DNA of 64,000 bases, from assembly GCA_046331095.1 (NCBI GenBank), contig JAXLRM010000008.1, forward strand, positions 1-64,000, read 5' to 3'. A program made the translations under genes and the position numbers. How positions within the stretch are numbered: the first letter of the stretch is position 1; each line of letters starts with the position of its first letter. The notes beneath the pieces were generated by a model. That model ran no database searches. It was given only the letters and a program-made list of their open reading frames with translations, and was not told where the DNA came from. Below are positions 32,626 through 39,611 of the stretch, one piece after another. The DNA is from JAIBAC01 sp046331095. Lineage in GTDB: Bacteria > Actinomycetota > Acidimicrobiia > UBA2766.

Positions 32626-33666
32626 ATGCGCAAGCTACTTGCACTTCTCGCCGCGGCATCGGCTGCCGCCGTCCTCGCGCTGCCCGCGGGCGCTGTGTCC
32701 AACTCGGACATTGACGCCGCCCGCGACAAGCTGCACGCCGCGCAGCAAGCGGCGGAGTCCGCCGGCGAGCGCGCCTCCCAAGCCGAGCGCCAGGTCCAGG
32801 AGTCCCAGGGCCGCATCCGCAAGGTCGAGGCCGACATCGAGGCGCGTCAGCACGAGCTCGACGCGAAACTCGGCGTGCTCAAGGCCCGTGCGGTCACGGC
32901 CTACAAGCACGGCGGGTCGACACCGGTCGACGTGATTCCCGGTACCGATCTCCAGGACGGTGGGCGCCGGGAGGTGTACCTGACCCGGGTGATGGCGAGC
33001 GACGACCGTGCGGTCAGGGAGCTGGCGGCGATCCGAGAGGACCTCGATTCCAAGCGCGCGTCCCTGGTCCAAGAACACGCCAAGCTCGCAGCGGCCAAGG
33101 CCGAGGCCGAACGCCAGTACGCCCAGCTGGAAGCGGCCAAGAAGGAAGCCCAGGCAGCTACCGACACCCTCGTCAAGCAGAAGGCATCCGAAGACGCCGC
33201 TACGGCCGCACGCGCTCGTGAGGCGCTCGTGTCCTCGGCACGCGGAGGAGGCGGCGGCGACCTCCCCGTCGACGGTCTCGTATGTCCCGTCAAGGGTTCG
33301 GTCAGCTTCATCGACTCGTGGGGATTCCCGCGATCCGGTGGTCGCCGCCACCAGGGTGCCGACATGATGACCGCTGCGGGCACACCCCTCGTCGCGATCA
33401 CGAGTGGCACGATCTCCAAGACAGGCAACGGTGGCCTCGGCGGCATCACCGTCTGGCTCAACGGCGACAACGGGGTGCGGTACTACTACGCGCACAACTC
33501 CTCCAACGTGGTCAGCACGGGCCAGCGCGTGTCGACGGGTCAGCTCGTCGCCTACGCGGGTTCCTCCGGGAACGCGGCGGGCGGGCCTCCTCACCTGCAT
33601 TTCGAGGTGCACCCCGGTGGCGGTGCGGCCGTGAACCCCTATCCAACGGTCGCAAGGGTCTGCTGA
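32626..33666 (+). CDS. M23-family (LytM) peptidase with coiled-coil domain, copy 2
   Basis: 346 residues with the same layout as the protein at 30897: signal peptide MRKLLALLAAASAAAVLALPAGA, coiled coil about 30-205, linker, then the peptidase domain with His242/Asp246 (HQGADMM) and His323/His325 (HLHFEVHPGG). The two share identical blocks such as SWG, GGISx, YYYAHNS and NPYPT. GGAGG at 32611-32615 sets ATG 32626. The duplication probably happened after ppa entered this locus, or ppa was inserted between the copies. A TAAGGT box near 32562 may be its own -10. Confidence 0.88.
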   Translation: MRKLLALLAAASAAAVLALPAGAVSNSDIDAARDKLHAAQQAAESAGERASQAERQVQESQGRIRKVEADIEARQHELDAKLGVLKARAVTAYKHGGSTPVDVIPGTDLQDGGRREVYLTRVMASDDRAVRELAAIREDLDSKRASLVQEHAKLAAAKAEAERQYAQLEAAKKEAQAATDTLVKQKASEDAATAARAREALVSSARGGGGGDLPVDGLVCPVKGSVSFIDSWGFPRSGGRRHQGADMMTAAGTPLVAITSGTISKTGNGGLGGITVWLNGDNGVRYYYAHNSSNVVSTGQRVSTGQLVAYAGSSGNAAGGPPHLHFEVHPGGGAAVNPYPTVARVC

Positions 33667-33751
33667 CGGTCGGCGAGAGGTAGGTCCCAGGTGGGCCCGG
33701 CGTCCGGTCTCAGACGGTGCCTTGTACCCTGGCCGAGATCCGAGGAGTGAC

Positions 33752-34273
33752 ATGGCTGCCGATGCCGACACATTCTCCGGCGTGCCCGGCGCCGCTGCCC
33801 CTGCGGACTGGCGCGAACTGCGACTCGCGGACTTCGCCACACTGGCGAGGGTGTTCGACGCAGGCGAGGCCCCTTCCGCGGGCGAGCTCGACGGCGCCTA
33901 CCGAGGACGCGTCATCGCTGTTGCCGGCACGGATGCCGCCCCCACCCCGCTGCGGAGGCTCCTCGACCTGTTCTACGGCGCGCCACCCCCGCTGATGCCG
34001 TGGGCCGGCAAGCGCTTCGACACCACCCGGGACGGGCGCACGGGGACCAACATCTGGTTGACGGGCGCCGGCCCCTGCTTCGCGGACTTCCAGGTCAGCT
34101 CCGCAGAGAGCACCTCCGTCCTCGACTACGACGTCGACCAGAACCCTCGCCCCCTGCGAGCCGTCCGCGGCGAGGTCGTCCGACTCGCGGCAGGACTGTA
34201 TCTGGGCCGCATGAGCCTCCGCCTCGGCGCTCGAAGTCCCACTCTCGTCTACTTCGTCCTCCTGGCCGAGTAG
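33752..34273 (+). CDS. Conserved hypothetical protein
   Basis: 173 residues from ATG 33752 with GAGGAG upstream. No signal or transmembrane segment. The central part (KRFDTTRDGRTGTNIWLTGA) and the end (RMSLRLGARSPTLVYFVLLAE) have a beta-rich pattern that could be a small barrel, and a conserved-looking LDYDVDQNPRPLRAVRGEV stands between them. I cannot name a family; lipocalin-like or GXWXG-type domains are alternatives. It stands alone between the second M23 gene and the FtsX operon. Confidence 0.6.
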   Translation: MAADADTFSGVPGAAAPADWRELRLADFATLARVFDAGEAPSAGELDGAYRGRVIAVAGTDAAPTPLRRLLDLFYGAPPPLMPWAGKRFDTTRDGRTGTNIWLTGAGPCFADFQVSSAESTSVLDYDVDQNPRPLRAVRGEVVRLAAGLYLGRMSLRLGARSPTLVYFVLLAE

Positions 34274-34357
34274 CCGCGCCAGTCCCCTGCTCCCGACCGG
34301 TAGCGAGACGCGACCACTAGGCTCACCCCGCACAGAGGTCGGCACTGGGAACAGCTG

Positions 34358-36931
34358 ATGCAGGTCAGCGAGAGGGTGGGAGTCGCTCGCCGAACGTTCC
34401 GGTCACCTCCGCGGAAGCAGCCGTGGAGGGCCGCCGCGTCCGTACTCCTCCGGGTGCACGTGCCTGCGGTCTTGTCGGCGCGAGGGATCACCGCTGCCGC
34501 CGGACTCGGCCTCGGCGGCTTGTGCCTGCTCGCGATCCTGTTGCTCTACCAATCGATCGGAGCACCGTTCGCCGTTCTCGATGCACGCATCCACTCGATC
34601 GCTCCCGACGCCGAGATCGTGAGGTCCCGTCTGGGCACCTGGATGCCGGAGGACATGCTCCGCCGGCTCCCGCACCCCGAATCCCTGATCCCTGTCTCGG
34701 GGGGGTTCGCCGAGCTGACCGGCACGGCGACCAGCGAGGGTGCCCTCGTGCTCGGCAGCGACTGCCGGATCGAGCACCTCATCGGCGAGTTCGGCTGCTC
34801 GGACCTGATCCGACGTCTCGATGCGTCTGCCGAGCACCCGGGTGTCTTCGTGACCGACAAGCTCGCCGGCGCGCTCGGTGTCGGAGCGGGCGACGTCGTC
34901 ACGTTCCCGGGCGGGCAACAGGCGGACGTGATCGACACGATCGCGGATCCCCGCCTCGAGAGCTTGAACGGCGGATACGTCGTCGCAGGCGAGATCACCG
35001 GAGTCGCGGCACTCTTCGGCCACCCCGGCCAGTTGGCGGCCATCTACCAACCCCGACCCGACGCCGCCTTCGCCGACGCCGTGGAGTCCGGGTTGGGCGA
35101 CCGGCTCTCGGTGACCCGCCCTACGGGCCAGACACGGTACATGGTCCCCGTCATCGAGCAGGTCCGGCGGTTCCTGCTCATCGGCGGCATCGCAGCCGGC
35201 CTCACCGGAGTGTTCCTCGCAGGCTCGACCCTCGTCCTCCAGAACGCGACGAGGCGCCGGACCATGGCAACCCTCGATGCGATCGGTATGAACAAGGCCC
35301 AGACCGTGGCAGGCCACATGTGCGAGGGCGCGATGCTCGGAGCCGCCGGCCTCGTCCTCGCGATCCCCGGTGGCGTGCTGGTGGGCTGGCTGCTCGTACA
35401 CGGCTACGCGACCTCGCTCCTGCGCGGCACGGGCGTGCACGTCAGCTACCAGATCCCGTGGGCGACGATCGTGTCGATCGCCGTCGCCATGGTGGTCCTG
35501 GGCTGTCTCGCGACCCTGCCCGCCGTCCTGAAGACTCTGAATCGCAGTACCAGTCACGCCGTCGCCGGACTGGAACGGCCCGAAACGAGTCGCCATGTCC
35601 CGCTCGGGTGGACCCTGCTTCCTCTCGCCGGCTGGATCGCGTCACTGGTGCTGATGCGCGGAGCCGGTGACGGACGCCTGACGGTGGAGGTGCTCCAGGC
35701 AGCCACGGCGCTGTACTCGGTCTCCACGATGGCGCTCACGATCATGCTCGCTCCCCGCCTGGCGCGCATGGTCCCGCCGCTTCCCTCGACGTGGTCATGG
35801 GCCCCGATCCTCATCAGGTCGAGCCTGACGCGGTCGCCGCTGCGCACAGGCTTCACCGTGACGATCATCGCGCTGGGGGTGTCGCTCACGTTCGGGATCA
35901 CGACGGTGCTCGGGAGTGTCAAGGCCGCGATCCCGAAGGGTGTGCACGAGTGGCTTGCCGACGACGGGCTGCTGTTGATCGGACGTGCGGTCGGCGAACC
36001 GACCGCACCTGCCCTGTCGGCGGAGTTCCTCGACGGGGTCCGGGCGAGTCCGGGAGTCGGCGGGGTCACACCGATGACGAACCTCGTCGTCGACAGCCGA
36101 TACTCGGTCTTCGGCGTGCCGGCACGATCGAGCGTCGCCGACCGGATCATCACCGACACAGGCCTCGACCGAGACGGCATCGAAGAAGCGCTCGCTCGCG
36201 GGGACGTTGTGCTCGGGCGGTTGGCTGCCAACTCGGCCGGTGTCGGACCCGGCGATCTGTTCACACTGCCGACCACGACCGGTCCCGTCGAGCTGAGAGT
36301 CGCCGCGGTCGGCGTACCTGCACTTGCCGACGAAACCGGCCTCGGACGTGTCGTGGAGATCGACTACGAACTCGCGACGCGACTTTGGGGCGCGTCCGCG
36401 ACGTCGGCGTTCATCGAACCGGCTCCCGGGTTCGAACCTAGTGCCCTCGCGGACGCGCTGCCCCGCGCCGGCAGGGTGCAGCTCTACGAGGCGGACCGCC
36501 TCCTCTCGGACGCTCGCGGCTTCGTGGACCGGCTCTACACGCCGTTCATCCTCGTGGGACGCCTCGCCCTCGTGATCGCCCTGGTCGGTGTGCTGAACCT
36601 GTTGCTGCTCGGCCTCCTGGCCCGCAAGCAGGAGCGGGCCGCGCTGCATGCCGTCGGCATGACCCCATCGCAGGAGACCATGACCATCTTCGGTGACGCG
36701 TTGATGCTCAGCGGCCTGGGCGCGATCTTCGGGATCGCGGGTGGAATCGTCTTCGCATGGGGGGTGCTGCTGGCAAGCCCTCTCCTTCTCGCGACATCGC
36801 CCCCGCTCCACCTGGACTCCGCCGCCGTCCTGAAGGCGCTGGGGCTCTCGGTGATCGTGTGCGTTCTCGGGGCGGCGTTGCCTGCATGGCACATGCGGCG
36901 CCTGGGAGTGCCGTTACCGCAAGAGGAGTGA
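34358..36931 (+). CDS. FtsX-like ABC transporter permease (large, two FtsX domains)
   Basis: The 857-residue protein starts with a basic segment, then TM1 (GITAAAGLGLGGLCLLAILLL, about 43-63), a large extracellular domain (about 70-260), FtsX core 1 (three to four helices, about 270-400), a middle membrane pair, a second extracellular domain (about 540-720), and FtsX core 2 (VLNLLLLGLLARKQERAALHAVGMT, about 747-771). This is the layout of MacB/LolC-type permeases without an attached ATPase. Such proteins transmit force from an ATPase to the outside of the membrane. The only ATPase beside it (36947) appears dead, which raises the question of what energises it. Confidence 0.87.
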   Translation: MQVSERVGVARRTFRSPPRKQPWRAAASVLLRVHVPAVLSARGITAAAGLGLGGLCLLAILLLYQSIGAPFAVLDARIHSIAPDAEIVRSRLGTWMPEDMLRRLPHPESLIPVSGGFAELTGTATSEGALVLGSDCRIEHLIGEFGCSDLIRRLDASAEHPGVFVTDKLAGALGVGAGDVVTFPGGQQADVIDTIADPRLESLNGGYVVAGEITGVAALFGHPGQLAAIYQPRPDAAFADAVESGLGDRLSVTRPTGQTRYMVPVIEQVRRFLLIGGIAAGLTGVFLAGSTLVLQNATRRRTMATLDAIGMNKAQTVAGHMCEGAMLGAAGLVLAIPGGVLVGWLLVHGYATSLLRGTGVHVSYQIPWATIVSIAVAMVVLGCLATLPAVLKTLNRSTSHAVAGLERPETSRHVPLGWTLLPLAGWIASLVLMRGAGDGRLTVEVLQAATALYSVSTMALTIMLAPRLARMVPPLPSTWSWAPILIRSSLTRSPLRTGFTVTIIALGVSLTFGITTVLGSVKAAIPKGVHEWLADDGLLLIGRAVGEPTAPALSAEFLDGVRASPGVGGVTPMTNLVVDSRYSVFGVPARSSVADRIITDTGLDRDGIEEALARGDVVLGRLAANSAGVGPGDLFTLPTTTGPVELRVAAVGVPALADETGLGRVVEIDYELATRLWGASATSAFIEPAPGFEPSALADALPRAGRVQLYEADRLLSDARGFVDRLYTPFILVGRLALVIALVGVLNLLLLGLLARKQERAALHAVGMTPSQETMTIFGDALMLSGLGAIFGIAGGIVFAWGVLLASPLLLATSPPLHLDSAAVLKALGLSVIVCVLGAALPAWHMRRLGVPLPQEE

Positions 36932-36946
36932 CCAGGAGGGGGACCC

Positions 36947-37627
36947 ATGGCCCAGCGGTCGGGACACCTGCCGCTCGAGTTCCGCGAGACCGAGTTGGGG
37001 CGGCATCGCCGCGATGACGTGTTGCTTTCCTTCGGCGTTCCCGCAGGCATGGTCACCGCCCTCCAGGCTCCGGTAGCACTCGGTGAGCTGTGCTGCCGGG
37101 TGGCGCGGGGGTCGCAAGCTCCTGCGGGGGGTGCCGTCGCCATCTTCGGGCGGGATACGCGGACGTTCGGAGCGAAGGACCTGGAGCGCCTCGAACACCG
37201 TGTGGTCGCCGTGCTCGCCGCGATACCCAGGATTCACGACGACCTGGCTCTCATCGACAACGCGACCCTCACCGCCCGGATGCTGGGTATGCGGGCGAGG
37301 CCCGTGGTGAACGCCGCGCGTGCCTTGTTCTCCGAGGCAGGGATGGGGCAGGACGCCGAACGGAGACCTCCTCAGGTCGGTGCCCTCGCCGTCAGGATGA
37401 CTGCGGTCATCCGGGCGGTCGTGGCCCACCCGTCGCTCGTGATCGTGGAACCGGAGGCGATCGACACCGACGTCCAGTTCGCCGAGAGTTGCTGCCGGGT
37501 GCTCCGAGAGTTCGCAGCCGAGACCGGTGCCGGCGTCTTCTGGACCACGAGCTCCACGCGACTGGCGTGTGCCGCGGACCGGGCGTGGACCTACAGCCTC
37601 GGCAGAGCCGTCGACCTGGACGCCTGA
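36947..37627 (+). CDS. ABC ATPase-like partner of the FtsX permease, lacking Walker and signature motifs
   Basis: 226 residues aligning by order of secondary structure with MacB/LolD ATPases: FGVPAGMVTALQAP opens like the segment before a P-loop, AVAIFGRDTRTFGAKDLERLEHR matches the strand after it, and LVIVEPEAIDTD matches the Walker B region. The Walker A glycines and lysine are replaced by QAPVALGEL, the Q-loop glutamine is lost, the signature LSGGQ reads QVGAL, and the switch histidine is absent. ATP binding is therefore not expected. It follows the FtsX gene by 15 bp, so it is co-expressed. It may be a non-catalytic scaffold. Confidence 0.72.
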   Translation: MAQRSGHLPLEFRETELGRHRRDDVLLSFGVPAGMVTALQAPVALGELCCRVARGSQAPAGGAVAIFGRDTRTFGAKDLERLEHRVVAVLAAIPRIHDDLALIDNATLTARMLGMRARPVVNAARALFSEAGMGQDAERRPPQVGALAVRMTAVIRAVVAHPSLVIVEPEAIDTDVQFAESCCRVLREFAAETGAGVFWTTSSTRLACAADRAWTYSLGRAVDLDA

Positions 37628-37730
37628 ACGCCAACGCCACAAACCACCCGCGTTCGGACGCCCACCCCACCCCAAACGCGGGCAACCCGTAACGCCAACG
37701 CCACAAACCACCCGCGTTCGGACGCCCGAC
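37627..37730. repeat. Family B-related repeat, two copies of a 37-bp unit around an AACGCGGG arm
   Basis: The unit AACGCCAACGCCACAAACCA plus the arm CCCGCGTTCGGACGCCC occurs at 37627-37663 and again, exactly, at 37691-37727. Between them is CCCAAACGCGGG, the left arm of family B. So the same stem (AACGCGGG/CCCGCGTT) as at 3740-3987 reappears with a different loop. It directly follows the stop of the ABC ATPase-like gene. Confidence 0.82.
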
Positions 37731-37801
37731 CCGTGGCGCCGCAACCGGATAGCGACGCTAACGTTGGGACCCCCGGGACCTCCGGTGTCGGGGAGTTGAC
37801 C

Positions 37802-37930
37802 GGAGCAGCCCCGATGACCACCACCCTCAACCCACTCGCTGCGGACCCCCCGATCAAGCCGGGGGGCACGGGGGGGGAGCAGCCCCGATGACCACCACCC
37901 TCAACCCACTCGCTGCGGACCCCCCGATCA
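37802..37930. repeat. Direct duplication of 55 bp spanning a gene start
   Basis: Bases 37802-37856 are repeated exactly at 37876-37930, with a 19-bp G-rich spacer (AGCCGGGGGGCACGGGGGG) between them. The repeated block contains the ribosome-proximal region, the ATG and the first 14 codons of the following hydrolase gene. The offset is 74 bp, so the two ATGs are in different frames. Confidence 0.92.
37814..37891 (+). CDS. 25-codon upstream mini-ORF created by the duplication
   Basis: The first copy of the duplicated start region (ATG 37814) opens a frame that shares its first 14 residues with the hydrolase (MTTTLNPLAADPPI) and then reads KPGGTGGEQPR. Its TGA stop (37889-37891) overlaps the hydrolase ATG (37888) in an ATGA, the typical coupling geometry. 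It may be a mere remnant, an alternative leader peptide or an assembly error; expression is not shown. Confidence 0.4.
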   Translation: MTTTLNPLAADPPIKPGGTGGEQPR

Positions 37931-38814
37931 GAATGGTCGACAGGGTCGTGACCATCGGTGGGAAGCGGCTCCGGTACAGCATCTCCGACAACGTGGACGC
38001 GCCTTGGTGGGCCGTGAACGTGCACGGCTTCTTCGCAGGTGGGGGTGTGTACTGGCGTGAGAGCACGCGCCTGGCTGCCAAGCTCGGGGTGCGGGTCGTG
38101 AACCCGAACATGCCCGGGTTCGCCGGATCGACCTCGTTCGCGTGGGACGACCTGCACATGGCGAGCTTCGCGGACACGCTCGCGCTTCTCATGGATCACC
38201 TCGGGATCGAGCGCGCGCTGATCCTCGGCCACTCGATGGGCGGGGCGATCAGCACGCAGTTCGCGCACGACTACCCCGAGCGCACCCTCGGACTCGTCTA
38301 TCGAGACGGCGTCGCGACCTCGTCGTGGAAGGAGCGGCGCGGGATCCTCAAGGCGATCCTGGCACCGGTGTCTCCGGACCTCGGTGACGCCGCCGACATC
38401 GCTTGGGGGTTCCTGCGGGACGTACCCGACATGATGGCGGGCCGGGTCACGGCATGGGTCTCGACGGCGAGTCCCGACATCCGCCAGAACGCGCGCAACC
38501 TGCTCGAGACGGCCCCGGTCGCGGCCATGCTGCTCGGAACGGACCTGACGCCCCTCGTGGAGGATCTGCGGCGTATGCCCGAGATCCCGATCCTGCCGAT
38601 GTGGGGGCGTTTCGACCGCCTCGTCCCGCCCCGCACGGGTGAGGAGTTCGCCGAGATCATCGGCCGCCCGATCCATTGGATCTGGGGGGGCCATTCGTGG
38701 ATGATCCCGCGCCCTGCGACGACCCTGCACCACCTGACGTCCACACCCACGGGGCAGGCGTTCCTGGAGGAGGTCACCGCCTCTGCAGGGGTTGACATCC
38801 CCGTCGCTGTCTGA
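37888..38814 (+). CDS. Alpha/beta-fold hydrolase
   Basis: The 308-residue hydrolase has an oxyanion-type VNVHGFFAGGG turn, the nucleophile elbow LGHSMGGAIS (Ser about residue 115), a DGVATSSW strand, and the acid-base pair in GRFDRLVPP (about 252) and GGHSWMI (about 272). The triad appears intact. It resembles short-chain esterase or epoxide/haloalkane-type hydrolases, but a substrate cannot be given. The first 14 codons are duplicated upstream. Confidence 0.82.
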   Translation: MTTTLNPLAADPPIRMVDRVVTIGGKRLRYSISDNVDAPWWAVNVHGFFAGGGVYWRESTRLAAKLGVRVVNPNMPGFAGSTSFAWDDLHMASFADTLALLMDHLGIERALILGHSMGGAISTQFAHDYPERTLGLVYRDGVATSSWKERRGILKAILAPVSPDLGDAADIAWGFLRDVPDMMAGRVTAWVSTASPDIRQNARNLLETAPVAAMLLGTDLTPLVEDLRRMPEIPILPMWGRFDRLVPPRTGEEFAEIIGRPIHWIWGGHSWMIPRPATTLHHLTSTPTGQAFLEEVTASAGVDIPVAV

Positions 38815-39014
38815 CCTGCGGCAGCCCCCTCACCAGCCCTTTCGCGGATGGTGTCGAGGGTCGGGGAACACCCCGGTGCTCCCCGGCGTTCGGCCTGTGC
38901 GTCCGGAGCGCGGCCCCGGTGACGGCCGTGCGTCATTGCATTGCATGGCAATTACTGGGCATCCTTGTTGCCGTTTGCCGGGGTTCCCCCCTCCCGGCGG
39001 AAGAGGTCCGAATC

Positions 39015-39557
39015 GTGGCAGTCCCCAAGAACACCTTCTCCAAACCCTCGAACCTGGTGGGCGGTCAGGTCCTGTGGGGCCGCGTGCTGATCATCGGCGG
39101 CGTCCTCGTGCTCGCCTTCGTCATCGGCATCCTCATCGGGGGCTCCGGTAGCGACGGCGTGTCCCGCGACGCCTACAACGATGCGATCACCCAGCGCGAC
39201 AAGGCCGAGCAGGAGCGCGAGCAGCTCAAGCAGGACCTCCAGCTCGCGCGCAGCACCACTCCAGCGACAACCTCGGCCGACGCTGCCGGCGCCGGCGAGA
39301 CGCAGACCTACACCGTCAAGGACGGTGACACGTGGGCCAGCATCTCGAAGAAGTTCTACGGCGACTCGTCCCTGGCGTCGGAGATCTGGGACGCGAACAA
39401 CATGACCAAGGACACCAAGCTCAAGTCCGGCATGACCCTCGAGATCCCGCCCAAACCGGCGAGCGCGTCGACGACGACCACCACGACCACCAAGCCCAAG
39501 TCCAAGTCGACGACGACGACCACCACGAAGCCGAAGTCGTCGTCGAAGAACAACTGA
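39015..39557 (+). CDS. LysM-domain membrane-anchored protein
   Basis: 180 residues from GTG 39015, with AAGAGG upstream. There is an N-terminal basic segment, one helix (VLIIGGVLVLAFVIGILIGG, about 19-38), a short coiled coil (AYNDAITQRDKAEQEREQLK, about 46-65), and a LysM domain (TYTVKDGDTWASISKKFYGD to SGMTLEIPP, about 98-150) that binds peptidoglycan. The last 30 residues are Thr/Lys/Ser repeats. The likely site is the outer membrane face or wall. The preceding 200 bp hold only an A/T-rich patch at 38936-38975 that may be its promoter. Confidence 0.85.
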   Translation: MAVPKNTFSKPSNLVGGQVLWGRVLIIGGVLVLAFVIGILIGGSGSDGVSRDAYNDAITQRDKAEQEREQLKQDLQLARSTTPATTSADAAGAGETQTYTVKDGDTWASISKKFYGDSSLASEIWDANNMTKDTKLKSGMTLEIPPKPASASTTTTTTTKPKSKSTTTTTTKPKSSSKNN

Positions 39558-39611
39558 CGCTGGTGGCCGCTTGCCGGTCGCCTTCTGGCAGACTGGAACG
39601 TTCCGCATCCT

